From the NCBI GenBank assembly GCA_966211795.1, contig CBIHNW010000007.1, forward strand, positions 133,138 to 197,137: a stretch of 64,000 nucleotides of DNA, written 5' to 3'. Made by a program: the position numbers and the translations under genes. Positions 42,768-51,993 of this stretch are shown piece after piece; the first letter of the stretch is position 1; every line of letters starts with the position of its first letter. Under the pieces are notes generated by a model that saw only the letters and a program-made list of their open reading frames with translations, was not told the origin of the DNA and did no database searches. The DNA is from 21-14-0-10-47-8 sp966211795 (lineage in GTDB: Bacteria > Bdellovibrionota > Bdellovibrionia > Bdellovibrionales > Bdellovibrionaceae).

Positions 42768-43559
42768 TTAGGCGACGTCGAGTTCGCCGGAGCCCAGGGT
42801 TTGCGCCAGCTTGTTTCGCAATCGCGAGACGGCTTGAGCGTGCAGCTGGGAAACGCGGCTTTCGGTAACCCGAAGAACTTTGCCGATCTCTTTCAAGTTC
42901 AGATCTTCATAATAATACAATGACAGCACCAATCTTTGGCGCTCGGGCAGCTCTTCGATCGCGTGGGTGACGATGTCTTTCACCGACTTGATATTCAATT
43001 GATTGAAGGGGTTGTTCAGTTTGCACCCTTCCAAAATGTTCAAGATCGATTTCTTATCCACGTTCGAGAAAGTTTGCGATTCGTCGATCGAAAGCAGACT
43101 GACCGGACGCACTTGGTTCAACAGCTCATGAAATTCGTCGATCGAAACATTCAATGTTTTGGCGACTTCTTCATCCGTCGGGATGCGACCCAGATCGGCT
43201 TCGAGATTCGCCATGGTTTTATCCAGGAGCTTGGCTTTATCGCGGATCGAACGCGGAACCCAGTCTTGAGCGCGCAATTCATCCAGGATCGCGCCGCGAA
43301 TACGGAATTCGGCGTAAGTTTTAAATTTATTGTCGCGAGTGGGGTCATATTTATCGATGGCATCCATCAGACCAATGACGCCGCTCGAAATCAAGTCATC
43401 GAGCTCGATGTTCGAAGGTAAGCGCACTGCAATCTTTTGCGCGATGAATTTAATCAGCGGTGCGTACTCGAGAACCAGCTTGTCTTTTTCAGTCGGCTGA
43501 ATCTTGCGTGGTTCATCTTTGTATTTTTTGACTGCGGCCGCGTTCTTAGAAATCGTCAT
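42768..43559 (-). CDS. fliA: Flagellar sigma-28 factor FliA
   Basis: A 263-residue sigma-28 factor that directs late flagellar, chemotaxis and related genes. Region 2 ('LEYAPLIKFIAQKIAVRLPSNIELDDLISSGVIGLMDAIDKYDP', 'FKTYAEFRIRGAILDELRAQDWVPRSIRDK') and region 4 ('LPERQRLVLSLYYYEDLNLKEIGKVLRVTESRVSQLHAQAVSRLR') are clear and of FliA/WhiG type. I use the ATG at 43559 after GAGGGGT. It is the last gene of the flagellar operon, downstream of flhG by 66 bases. The anti-sigma FlgM is not in the window. Confidence 0.96.
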   Translation of the reverse strand: MTISKNAAAVKKYKDEPRKIQPTEKDKLVLEYAPLIKFIAQKIAVRLPSNIELDDLISSGVIGLMDAIDKYDPTRDNKFKTYAEFRIRGAILDELRAQDWVPRSIRDKAKLLDKTMANLEADLGRIPTDEEVAKTLNVSIDEFHELLNQVRPVSLLSIDESQTFSNVDKKSILNILEGCKLNNPFNQLNIKSVKDIVTHAIEELPERQRLVLSLYYYEDLNLKEIGKVLRVTESRVSQLHAQAVSRLRNKLAQTLGSGELDVA

Positions 43560-43625
43560 GCTACCCCTCAAGCTAAATATTATCAAATGGCCCGATTCAC
43601 CGAAAGTCCAATTCGGAAAAGCGGA

Positions 43626-44447
43626 CTATGCCACGCCCACGACCTGTTCCCAGAAGAACTGGAGACCGGCCTTGTCGTCGATGCGCAGGACAGCGGCTTC
43701 TAACTTATTGGAAATCTTCAGAAGCTGTTTCGCTGATTCCGAATTCGGTTCGTGTTTCAAGATGAGACGCTGATTCTGTGTCGATCTTCTGAACAATTGG
43801 TCCTGCGCAATCGCACCCCAATAGTCGAGACCAATGTACAGGAAGCGGCTGACCACTTCGTTAAAGCGGTTGAAAAGTGAAAGCCCTTCGGCCTCGTCCC
43901 GCACTTGATTGCAGACGATCGAGAACTTTGTTTCTTTGTATTCTCGATTCAAAACCTTGATCAACGCGTACGAATCCGCCAGCGAAGAAGGGTCCGGCGT
44001 GATCACGACCGACGACACCTGCGCCGCCGAATTCAGATACAGCACGTTGTCGGTGATTCCCGGAGCCGTGTCGATCAGAAGATAATCGTATTGGTAATCC
44101 AAAGAGCTGACGGCATCGACCAAAGATCTTCGTTCAAAAGCATTCAGGCGATTGAGCTCGACGATCCCGCTGCCACCGGGGATCAAAGAGATTTGCGGAG
44201 CCAGTGGCGTGATGACCTCGTTGATGTCTTTATCGCCGCTCAGGACATCCATAATGCTGTGCTCGGCCTTCATGCCGAACATGATGTCGATATTGGCCAT
44301 TCCCAAATCACCGTCGAAGATCAGAACGCGATTTCCTTTTTTGGCCAAGGCATAGGCCATGTTGGCGACCACGGTGGTTTTCCCCACCCCGCCTTTGCCA
44401 GAGGTGATGCTCACCGTGCGCGTTCTTTTCCCGCTTGAAGCTGTCAT
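43626..44447 (-). CDS. flhG: Flagellar number regulator FlhG (MinD/ParA family)
   Basis: A 273-residue MinD/ParA-type ATPase (FlhG, also YlxH/FleN) that limits flagellar number and acts with FlhF at the pole. The deviant Walker A 'SGKGGVGKTT' with the signature first Lys, Walker A' 'DGDLGMANIDIMFG' and 'DYLLIDTAPGI' Walker B are all present. The C-terminus is consistent with a membrane-targeting amphipathic helix. Its ATG overlaps the flhF stop by 4 bases, so the pair is translated together. Confidence 0.95.
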   Translation of the reverse strand: MTASSGKRTRTVSITSGKGGVGKTTVVANMAYALAKKGNRVLIFDGDLGMANIDIMFGMKAEHSIMDVLSGDKDINEVITPLAPQISLIPGGSGIVELNRLNAFERRSLVDAVSSLDYQYDYLLIDTAPGITDNVLYLNSAAQVSSVVITPDPSSLADSYALIKVLNREYKETKFSIVCNQVRDEAEGLSLFNRFNEVVSRFLYIGLDYWGAIAQDQLFRRSTQNQRLILKHEPNSESAKQLLKISNKLEAAVLRIDDKAGLQFFWEQVVGVA

Positions 44448-45946
44448 GATGCGTTTCCTTCCAAAGAGCTGCGGTTCATTTTCGTAATTTTAAAAATCAA
44501 ATCCAAGACTCGTTCCCGCGTCGCGACTTCGAAATCTTCGGGCACGCGGGTGCCGATTCCAAAACTGTGCAAAGGAACAGAGAATCGTTTCATAAAGTTA
44601 TAGATGGTGCCGTGCTGAGCGGACTCGTCCAGGCCGGTGAAGATCACGTCCTGAAAACCGGTGACCTTGTAGCGCTTGCCAATTTCCGTCAGGTCCGAAT
44701 CCTTGGCCAAGCAAGATAAGACCAAGTGGATTTCCGGATTCCAACGGTCGGCCGGTATCAAATTGCGCACGAAGGAAATCTCTTCCATGGTCTTTAAGCC
44801 GACACCCGAAAAGTCCACCAGGACCTGGTCGTAGCCCGAAAGCTGCGCCATGATTTTATCCCAATCCGTTTTCTGTCTCACGATCGCGAAAGGTACATTC
44901 AAGATCTGCGCGTAGATGCGCATTTGATCGGCAGCACCGACTTTCAACGTGTCGGTCGTCACGAGCGCCACTTTTTTATTTTCGCGAACCACCAAGTGGC
45001 TGGCCATTTTGATCAAGGTCGAGGTCTTTCCCGATGCCGCAGGCCCAACGAAAACCTGAAGCTTGCTGACCGCTTTGCCACCCGTGATTTGGGTGTCACC
45101 CAAAATTCTTTTGGCGGCGAAAGCTTCGACCAATGGACGATTCTTGATTTTCAATGCCGGCATTTGCTCTTGCGCCTGCAATAAAATTTCGGCCGCCAAG
45201 TCTTCGGCCACTCCCGCCGTTGTTAATTTTTCGAATACGCCGCTGACATCGTAGGAAATACCGTAGCTTGCGCCGGGATGTTGTCCGGTTGAAAAGTTTT
45301 GCGGGATGTTTTGAAAATGCGCGATCACCTGTTTCAGGTTTTCGATCTCGCCCTTCAAAGCTTGAATTTGGGCCGCGTCCATTCCACCGTTCGGAGCTGG
45401 CTGCGTTTGGGCTTGCTGTTGGTTTTGCGCCTTTGCCGTTGTCGTCACTTGTTTCGGTGCCAATCCCCAAACATCTTCGGTCTGCATCGCCGACCACGCC
45501 CTTTGAGCGGCGTTCTTGATTCGCTCCGCCGCGGCTTGAGCATTGGGTTGAAAGGGTCCGGCTTCTTGCGCAGAATTCATGGCCATTCCGGCGGCCGCAT
45601 CATCGATATCGATGTAACGCTGGCGCGTGATCTGCCGAGGCATCTTGTCTTCTTTGTCGGCAATGTATTTGTGAACCATCTTATTGATCACTTGCTTTTG
45701 CACTTTGGCAGGGCTGCGCATAAGTTTTTCTTTGTCTTCATTTCGCAGACGGCTCTCGGCAAACTTCTTTTTGTGAAGCGTGTCTTCCGAGACGGCCGCC
45801 GTGATTTCCACGCTGCCCTCGCCGACCAAGCCGAAGCTTCGGTTGTTGTCCCGCGCGCTCAGGATGATGGCGTCAGGACCCAATTGGGTCTTCACCATCT
45901 CCAAAGCCTCTTTCATCGTGCGGGCTTCGAACTTTTTAACTTGCAT
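44444..45946 (-). CDS. flhF: Flagellar positioning GTPase FlhF
   Basis: A 500-residue SRP-type GTPase that positions the flagellum, usually at a pole. The N-terminal 'MQVKKFEARTMKEALEMVKTQLGPDAIIL' is typical of FlhF. A disordered Ala/Gln-rich region (about 100-200) follows, then an N domain and the G domain from about 290 with G1 'VGPAASGKTSTLIKMA', 'VTTDTLKVGAADQM' and 'GLDESAQHGTIYN'. G3 reads 'VLVDFSGVG' where most family members have D-T-x-G-R, so the catalytic region is slightly unusual. Its start overlaps the end of flhA by 11 bases. Confidence 0.94.
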   Translation of the reverse strand: MQVKKFEARTMKEALEMVKTQLGPDAIILSARDNNRSFGLVGEGSVEITAAVSEDTLHKKKFAESRLRNEDKEKLMRSPAKVQKQVINKMVHKYIADKEDKMPRQITRQRYIDIDDAAAGMAMNSAQEAGPFQPNAQAAAERIKNAAQRAWSAMQTEDVWGLAPKQVTTTAKAQNQQQAQTQPAPNGGMDAAQIQALKGEIENLKQVIAHFQNIPQNFSTGQHPGASYGISYDVSGVFEKLTTAGVAEDLAAEILLQAQEQMPALKIKNRPLVEAFAAKRILGDTQITGGKAVSKLQVFVGPAASGKTSTLIKMASHLVVRENKKVALVTTDTLKVGAADQMRIYAQILNVPFAIVRQKTDWDKIMAQLSGYDQVLVDFSGVGLKTMEEISFVRNLIPADRWNPEIHLVLSCLAKDSDLTEIGKRYKVTGFQDVIFTGLDESAQHGTIYNFMKRFSVPLHSFGIGTRVPEDFEVATRERVLDLIFKITKMNRSSLEGNAS

Positions 45947-48035
45947 GGCCCATCTCCACTATTCCGACGGACTTGACACTCGCGTCCGACGTTAATTCGT
46001 TATGAGACAAAATCACCAACTGAGGGATGAATCTGGATGTCAATTTGTACAGGTGCCGACGCGATGTCGGGCTGGTCAGCAAGATCGGCTGACCGGCGAT
46101 TTCCGGATGCGATTCGACGGTCTGCGCGATTTCCGTGATCAACCTTTGCGCCGTCTGCGGATCCATCACCAGCTGCACGCCCTGCTCGGTTTGGATCAAA
46201 GAATTCGCGATCAGCTCTTCGATATAAGGATGCAATGTCATCACCGGTACGTTGCCTTCGTTCGAGTACTTGGCCGTGATTGATCGGGCCAAAGCGCGAC
46301 GAGTGCTTTCGGTGAGGACTTCGATGTCTTTGGTTTTTGAACTGTCATCCGCCAAAGTTTCAAAGATCGTGCGCAAATCCCGGATGGAAACCTGTTCACG
46401 CAGCAAGTTTTGCAGAACCCGCACCACCGAACCCAATGACAATTGATCCGGGATGAGATCTTCGACCACTTTGGGATGCGTCTTCTTGAAATTTTCCACC
46501 AGCGAGGCCGCTTCCTGACGACCCAACAGCTCATGCGCATGCGAGCGAATGATTTCGGTCAAGTGGGTTGCCATGACGGTTGGCAAATCCACGACGGTGT
46601 AACCCGCAACCTCGGCATCTTCTTTCGCCGCAGGAGTGATCCACAGTGCATCCAATCCGAACGCCGGTTCTTTGGTCGGATAACCGTCAATGCGCTCGCT
46701 GACATTGCCCGGATCCATCGCCAGCAAACACTCGGGACGCAAAATGCCGCCTCCGACCCGATTGCCTTTGATCAGCAATCGGTACTCGCCCGAGGCCAGC
46801 TGCAAGTTGTCCCGAATGTGAATGCTGGGAACGATGATTCCCAGATCCAACGCAAACTGTTTGCGGATGCTAACGATCCGCTCGAGCAAATCACCCGACT
46901 GATCGCTTTCAACCACGTTGATCAGGCCGTAACCGACCTCAAGCTCGACCATGTCCAAAGGCAAAAGATTTTCGATGTTTTCTTTTTTAGGTCCCGTCAT
47001 GGCCGCTTCGTCCGCACGCTTCTTTTCGTTTTCTTCTTTTTCCTGCTGAAAACGCCGAATCAACCAAGATAACCCACCCATGACAAAGGCCATCGTCAAA
47101 AATGGAATCGTGGGCAAACCAGGAACCAACGCTAAAAGGCCAATGACCGCACCGGTGATGCCGACGGCTCTTGGATTCATCAAAAGCTGACCCGCCATCT
47201 CGGCACCCATGCTCTTACCCGAGCGCGAGCTTCGGGTGACCACGGTACCGGCAGCGGTTGAAATGATCAGCGCCGGAATCTGCGCGAGCAATCCATCACC
47301 GATCGTCAACATCGTGTAATACTTGGCGGCCGTTGCCACATCCAGATTCTTTTGTAGGACACCGATCAACAGTCCACCGATGATATTGACCACGGTGATC
47401 AAGATACCGGCGATGGCATCTCCGCGAACGAACTTGCTGGCACCATCCATGGCCCCGTAAAAATCCGCTTCCGCTTCGATTTCTTGACGACGACGGCGGG
47501 CTTCTTGCTCGTTGATCAATCCGGCATTCAAATCCGCATCGATCGACATCTGTTTACCTGGCATGGCATCCAAGGTGAATCGGGCGGCGACTTCGGCCAC
47601 GCGGCCCGAACCTTTGGTGATGACCACAAAATTGATCACGACCAGGATGATGAAGACGATCGTACCGATGACATAGTTATTACCGACCACGAAATTTCCG
47701 AATGCGGAAATCACATCACCGGCCGCGGCGGGACCTTCATGTCCATGGGTCAGAATCAATCGCGTCGTGGCGACGTTCAGAGCCAGACGATACAAGGTCG
47801 TCATCAAAAGCAAAGATGGAAAGACGCTGAACTCTAATGCTTTATTGATGTAAATCGAAACCAGCAAAATCAAAAGGCTGATCGCCAACGAAAAGGTCAG
47901 CGCGATATCCAAGAGCACAGGTGGCAACGGGACGACCATGACCCCTAAGATCACCAACAATCCAAATGCCACGAAGAGGTCGGTGTTCTTGGTGTATTTT
48001 TCGAATCGTTTTATGAAGAGAAAGAATTGTTCCAT
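45936..48035 (-). CDS. flhA: Flagellar export gate protein FlhA
   Basis: A 699-residue export-gate component. The N-terminal half has eight expected transmembrane helices and the FHIPEP block 'LLMTTLYRLALNVATTRLIL' and 'GKQMSIDADLNAGLINEQEARRRR' around the conserved RRRQEIEAEADFYGAMDGASKF loop that carries essential Asp residues. The C-terminal cytoplasmic half (from about 340) forms the nonameric ring that docks chaperone-substrate complexes. The length is normal. It sits between flhB and flhF; the spacing to flhB is one base. Confidence 0.97.
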   Translation of the reverse strand: MEQFFLFIKRFEKYTKNTDLFVAFGLLVILGVMVVPLPPVLLDIALTFSLAISLLILLVSIYINKALEFSVFPSLLLMTTLYRLALNVATTRLILTHGHEGPAAAGDVISAFGNFVVGNNYVIGTIVFIILVVINFVVITKGSGRVAEVAARFTLDAMPGKQMSIDADLNAGLINEQEARRRRQEIEAEADFYGAMDGASKFVRGDAIAGILITVVNIIGGLLIGVLQKNLDVATAAKYYTMLTIGDGLLAQIPALIISTAAGTVVTRSSRSGKSMGAEMAGQLLMNPRAVGITGAVIGLLALVPGLPTIPFLTMAFVMGGLSWLIRRFQQEKEENEKKRADEAAMTGPKKENIENLLPLDMVELEVGYGLINVVESDQSGDLLERIVSIRKQFALDLGIIVPSIHIRDNLQLASGEYRLLIKGNRVGGGILRPECLLAMDPGNVSERIDGYPTKEPAFGLDALWITPAAKEDAEVAGYTVVDLPTVMATHLTEIIRSHAHELLGRQEAASLVENFKKTHPKVVEDLIPDQLSLGSVVRVLQNLLREQVSIRDLRTIFETLADDSSKTKDIEVLTESTRRALARSITAKYSNEGNVPVMTLHPYIEELIANSLIQTEQGVQLVMDPQTAQRLITEIAQTVESHPEIAGQPILLTSPTSRRHLYKLTSRFIPQLVILSHNELTSDASVKSVGIVEMGHAS

Positions 48036-48036
48036 G

Positions 48037-49101
48037 TTATCTCTTCACCTTTCTGCGCAGGCGGTAAACGTAAGACAGGACTTCGGCCACGGCGACGAAC
48101 AGTTCGCGCGGTATGACCTGACCCAGTTTCAGTGTTTTATAAATGGTTCGAGCCAAAGGTTTGTTTTCCACGATCGGAATATTGTGTTGCTTGGCGATCT
48201 CTTTGATCTTCTCGGCAATCAGATCCGCGCCCTTGGCAATGACCTGCGGTGCCGGCAACGAGGCATCGTACTTGAGGGCAATCGCGATGTGGGTCGGATT
48301 GGTGACGATGACATCGGCCTTTGGCACTTTGTCCATCATGCGACGATTGGCCATATCACGTTGAACACGGCGAATGCGGGCTTTGATCATGGGATCTCCC
48401 TCACGCTGCTTGTGTTCTTCTTTGACTTCTTGTTTGGTCATCATCATCTTTTTATCGAGATCCCATTTCTGAAAGAAAAAGTCCGCGGCGGTTAGGACCA
48501 TCATCGCCATCCCGACACCGGACAACAGGCGCACCGTCACGTCGCCAAGGTACGAAACCAATTGCTGGGCCGTGAACTGGATCATGGACGGCAGCAAAAA
48601 CACTTCGGACTTTAAGATCATCAAAACGACGGCGCCGATAAAAACCAATTTCAACAAAGCTTTGAAAGCTTCCGCGACCGCGCGCAAAGAAAAAATGCGC
48701 TGAAAACCTTCCAGCGGATTGAGCTTTTCAAGTTTTGGCGACAAAGCATCTTCCACGTTCAACAGTCCCGTCTGCACGACGGTTGAACCCACGCCGATGA
48801 TAAAACTGATCCCCAAGACCGGCGCGATCAGGATGAACATCGTTCCGCCCGCCATCTTCATCGCCGTGAACAGATCGCCATCGCGGACGGCTTGCACCAT
48901 ATCGCCACCCAAGGTGTGACGAAAGACATCTGATAATTCGGCGAAGAAGAACTTGGACAACATGAAGATCGATCCGGCGCTGGCGAGCAAAAGCAGCGCG
49001 CTGGCCAGTTCTTTCGACTGGACCACCTGACCGCGCTTGCGAAAATCGTCGCGCCGGCTCTGTGTCGCTTCTTCTGTCTTTTCCGAATCTTCGTCAGCCA
49101 T
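48037..49101 (-). CDS. flhB: Flagellar export substrate-switch protein FlhB
   Basis: A 354-residue export-gate protein that switches secretion from rod/hook to filament substrates. Four transmembrane helices occupy about 30-210, and the cytoplasmic tail carries the autocleavage motif NPTH in 'DVIVTNPTHIAIALKYD', followed by the usual 'APQVIAKGADLIAEKIKEIAKQHNIPIVENKPLARTIY' region split here around GADLIA. The N-terminus 'DEDSEKTEEATQSRRDDFRKRGQV' is diagnostic. Its ATG directly abuts the fliR stop. Confidence 0.97.
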   Translation of the reverse strand: MADEDSEKTEEATQSRRDDFRKRGQVVQSKELASALLLLASAGSIFMLSKFFFAELSDVFRHTLGGDMVQAVRDGDLFTAMKMAGGTMFILIAPVLGISFIIGVGSTVVQTGLLNVEDALSPKLEKLNPLEGFQRIFSLRAVAEAFKALLKLVFIGAVVLMILKSEVFLLPSMIQFTAQQLVSYLGDVTVRLLSGVGMAMMVLTAADFFFQKWDLDKKMMMTKQEVKEEHKQREGDPMIKARIRRVQRDMANRRMMDKVPKADVIVTNPTHIAIALKYDASLPAPQVIAKGADLIAEKIKEIAKQHNIPIVENKPLARTIYKTLKLGQVIPRELFVAVAEVLSYVYRLRRKVKR

Positions 49102-49884
49102 CTACATCACTTTCACAAACTGAAAAAATCTCTCGGCCATCAAATTCAAAATTCCGTTCATTTCGCCTAAAAACAAAGGTGTCGTGACAATCAAAACCAA
49201 AAGTCCCAGCATCAGGGTCACCGGCATGCTGGTCACCAACACATTGATCTGCGGCACCGCTCGTCCCAAAATGCCCATCGCGATATTCGTCAAAAAGATC
49301 GCGACCAGTACGGGCGCAGAAATGCGGATGCCCGCTAAAAATACATCTTCTAAGAAGACCGTGATGCCGGCGAAAGACGAAGACTTGACCGCCACCGCCG
49401 CGACCGGCGCCACGTGAAAGCTTTCGACCATGCCTTGAATGAAAACGTGGTGGCCATTGATCGCCAGGAAAAACAAAGTGGCGATCATCATTTCGAACTG
49501 CTCGATCACGTTTGATTGTGAGCCCAAAGCCGGATTGAAAACTTGCGCCGACGACAGGCCGATCGAGATACTGATGATTTCGCCGGCGATCGAGATGGCA
49601 AAGAAAAACATGCGCATCAAAAACCCGAGAGCTAAGCCCAAGAAAATTTCACGCATGGCGAGAAAGATGATCTGGTCGTTGATGTTGATCAGATCGACAT
49701 TCGAGAAACTCAGGGTCGGAAACAAGATCATGCTCATCACGATGCTGAGCAAAACTTTGACCGGCACCGGAACATTGCTCGAACCAAATACGGGCCACGA
49801 CACCACGAAAGCCAAAATACGCATCAGCACCAAAGCGAATGCGATGATTTGTCCTTCTGGAAATTGCGTGAAGCCAGGAAACAC
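49102..49884 (-). CDS. fliR: Flagellar export gate protein FliR
   Basis: A 260-residue membrane protein of the export gate, with six or so hydrophobic segments and the family pattern 'VSWPVFGSSNVPVPVKVLLSIVMS' and 'FFAISIAGEIISISIGLSSAQVFNPALGSQ' (split across residues). The start is a GTG after GGGAG; no ATG lies nearby. It follows fliQ by 4 bases and abuts flhB. Confidence 0.95.
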   Translation of the reverse strand: MFPGFTQFPEGQIIAFALVLMRILAFVVSWPVFGSSNVPVPVKVLLSIVMSMILFPTLSFSNVDLININDQIIFLAMREIFLGLALGFLMRMFFFAISIAGEIISISIGLSSAQVFNPALGSQSNVIEQFEMMIATLFFLAINGHHVFIQGMVESFHVAPVAAVAVKSSSFAGITVFLEDVFLAGIRISAPVLVAIFLTNIAMGILGRAVPQINVLVTSMPVTLMLGLLVLIVTTPLFLGEMNGILNLMAERFFQFVKVM

Positions 49885-49888
49885 TCGG

Positions 49889-50161
49889 TTACTCCCTTAC
49901 AAAAGTGGCGATGTTTTCAAACAGGTTGGTCGTATACTGAGTCATCACGTCCAACATCCATGGACCCGCCAGCACGATCACCAAGGCGACCACCAACATT
50001 TTTGGGATGAAGGTCAGCGTGGATTCGTTAATCTGAGTGAGCGCCTGAAAGATACTGACCGCCAGTCCAATCACCAGTGCAGAAAGCAGCAGCGGTCCCG
50101 ACAGCATGGCCGTCGTTTTCAAGGCATCTTGGCCTAAATGTATGATCAAATCTTCAGTCAC
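49889..50161 (-). CDS. fliQ: Flagellar export gate protein FliQ
   Basis: A 90-residue two-helix protein of the export gate. It shows 'AMLSGPLLLSALVIGLAVSIFQALTQINESTLTFIPK' (in two parts) and the second helix 'VVALVIVLAGPWMLDVM', as in the family. It starts at a GTG after GAGG and lies 12 bases downstream of fliP. The size is typical. Confidence 0.96.
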   Translation of the reverse strand: MTEDLIIHLGQDALKTTAMLSGPLLLSALVIGLAVSIFQALTQINESTLTFIPKMLVVALVIVLAGPWMLDVMTQYTTNLFENIATFVRE

Positions 50162-50173
50162 TTTGCACCTCGT

Positions 50174-50908
50174 TTAGCCGAAACTCTTGACCATAGAACC
50201 GATCAAAAGCGCCCAGCCATCAACCAACACGAACAACATGATCTTAAAAGGTAAAGAAATCACAACCGGCGGAAGCATCATCATTCCCATGGCCATCAGC
50301 ACGCTCGATGCAACCATGTCGATGATCAAGAACGGCAGAAAGATAATGAATCCGATTTGGAAGGCGGTCTTCAGTTCCGAAATCACAAAAGCCGGGATCA
50401 ATGTGATGGTTGGAACATCTGACAAAGTTTTTGGTTTTGGAATTTTTGCGAGCTTCACGAACAATGCCAAATCCGAAGGCCGCGTTTGCGTGAACATGAA
50501 TTTCCGCAGCGGCGCCAAGGTTTGCGTGAGCGCTTCCTCTTGCCCGATCTTACCCGCAATGTAGGGCTGAATGCCGTGCTCGTTCATATCGGTAAATGCC
50601 GGACCCATGATGAAAAATGTCAGAAACAGGGCAAGACCCACCAACAACTGATTCGGCGGCATCTGCTGCACGCCCATCGCCTGTCGCAAAAAAGAAAGCA
50701 CGATGATCAAGCGCGTGAAGCTTGTCATCATGATCAAGATTGCCGGCGCTAAAGTTAATACCGTCATTACCAAGATAATCTTGATCACGTTGACGACTTC
50801 GTTCGGGTTGTCGGTTGTTTTAAAACCCAGATTCACCGACGGCAAAGTCACCTGCGCAAACACCGGCAAACCAATCAGCAATGTCAGCAGAAAGATCCAC
50901 TTTTTCAC
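50174..50908 (-). CDS. fliP: Flagellar export gate protein FliP
   Basis: A 244-residue protein of the export-gate pentamer with a cleavable signal peptide (about 1-18, ending FAQ). The family signatures 'IIMMTSFTRLIIVLSFLRQAMG' region ('TSFTRLIIVLSFLRQ'), 'PNQLLVGLALFLTFFIM' and 'IGFIIFLPFLIIDMVASSVLMAMGMMM' are clear. The start is a GTG that overlaps the fliO stop (GTGA), so the two are translated together. Confidence 0.97.
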   Translation of the reverse strand: MKKWIFLLTLLIGLPVFAQVTLPSVNLGFKTTDNPNEVVNVIKIILVMTVLTLAPAILIMMTSFTRLIIVLSFLRQAMGVQQMPPNQLLVGLALFLTFFIMGPAFTDMNEHGIQPYIAGKIGQEEALTQTLAPLRKFMFTQTRPSDLALFVKLAKIPKPKTLSDVPTITLIPAFVISELKTAFQIGFIIFLPFLIIDMVASSVLMAMGMMMLPPVVISLPFKIMLFVLVDGWALLIGSMVKSFG

Positions 50909-51588
50909 TCGAGCGACCTCATGTTTTTCAGTTTGCCAGAGACGATGTCCTTGATTCCTGAAATTGAAAATTCGTCTTTGTTTTCAGGGTCCTCGGAAAA
51001 TCGCGCCGACGCGTTTTTCTTAGCGAAAACAGATTGAAATTCTTTGGGTGCTTCTTCGGGAATGTCCTCGTCCAGGAGCGACAACGACTTGATCATCGTG
51101 ATGTTGTGATCCGTGATACCGATCAAGACCGATTCGCCGGCAACCCGCACGATCGCCAAAGATTTTTTCGGCCCCAGGTAATGCTGGGTCAGAACCTTGA
51201 TCTGCGTGGCTTGCGCCCGTGGATTTTGGAAGCGGTATTTGCGAATGAAGAAGTAAGCCGCACACCCCAAAACACCAATGATCGCGAATGACAAAACGAA
51301 CTTGAGCACCGGGCTTTCAGTTCCGGCGGACTTCTTCGTCGCTTCCAGATTCACCGGAATTTCAGTTTCTTTCATCTGCTTGATGGATGCGGCGGCCGGA
51401 ATTGCCTGATCTGCACTTGATCCACCCGTGGCCGCAGCCGGAATATCAGAGGCCACTGCGGCATCGTTCGCTGTCGGGGCAACCACGGCGATTTCCGTCG
51501 CGGCAGGCGCAATGGTGGCAGTTGCGGTTTGGGCCGAAGCCTGCAAACCGACCATCATCAAGAACAAGGAAAGAATCAAATTTATCAC
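50905..51588 (-). CDS. fliO: Flagellar biosynthesis protein FliO
   Basis: A 227-residue protein that assists FliP assembly. An N-terminal signal-like segment (1-19) precedes a low-complexity Ala/Thr/Pro periplasmic stretch (20-95), one transmembrane helix (about 100-122, 'KFVLSFAIIGVLGCAAYFFIRK') and a cytoplasmic FliO domain ('VLTQHYLGPKKSLAIVRVAGESVLIGITDHNI'). The periplasmic arm makes it longer than the usual 100-150 residues. It starts at a GTG and overlaps fliP. Confidence 0.9.
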   Translation of the reverse strand: MINLILSLFLMMVGLQASAQTATATIAPAATEIAVVAPTANDAAVASDIPAAATGGSSADQAIPAAASIKQMKETEIPVNLEATKKSAGTESPVLKFVLSFAIIGVLGCAAYFFIRKYRFQNPRAQATQIKVLTQHYLGPKKSLAIVRVAGESVLIGITDHNITMIKSLSLLDEDIPEEAPKEFQSVFAKKNASARFSEDPENKDEFSISGIKDIVSGKLKNMRSLE

Positions 51589-51602
51589 TGCTAACCTCGG
51601 CT

Positions 51603-51989
51603 TTACTTCAGCTGTTCAACGCGTTCTTTGGTCGAAATGATATCCGTCAGGCGAACTCCGAATTTTTCGTTCACGACCACGGCCTCGCCACGTGCGATCA
51701 ATTTGTCATTGACGAAAACTTCCATCGGTTCACCGGCCAGCTTGTTCAGTTCCAACACGCTTCCCTGACCCAGATTCAAAAGTTCATTCACCGGCATTTT
51801 GGTGCGACCCAACTCGACGGTCACACGCAAAGGGATGTCCAAGATCAAAGCCAGATTGCGATCTTTTTGCAGATCCAATTCGGTGGGGGCTGAAGGGTTG
51901 TCACCGGCTCCGCCACCTGCGGCTGCTGGATCGGCGGCTTCTGCCTCTGCTGCTAGCTTTTCCGCCAGACTGTCTAAATTATCTGCCAT
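51603..51989 (-). CDS. fliN: Flagellar motor switch protein FliN
   Basis: A 128-residue C-ring protein of the motor switch. The SpoA domain is plain: 'LDIPLRVTVELGRTKMPVNELLNLGQGSVLELNKLAGEPMEVFVNDKLIARGEAVVVNEKFGVRLTDI' occurs in residues 50-118 (quoted in parts here as LRVTVELGRTKMP and LIARGEAVVVNEKFGVR). An Ala/Glu-rich arm of about 40 residues leads into it. It starts at an ATG 4 bases after fliM. Length and content are normal. Confidence 0.97.
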   Translation of the reverse strand: MADNLDSLAEKLAAEAEAADPAAAGGGAGDNPSAPTELDLQKDRNLALILDIPLRVTVELGRTKMPVNELLNLGQGSVLELNKLAGEPMEVFVNDKLIARGEAVVVNEKFGVRLTDIISTKERVEQLK

Positions 51990-51993
51990 GGTG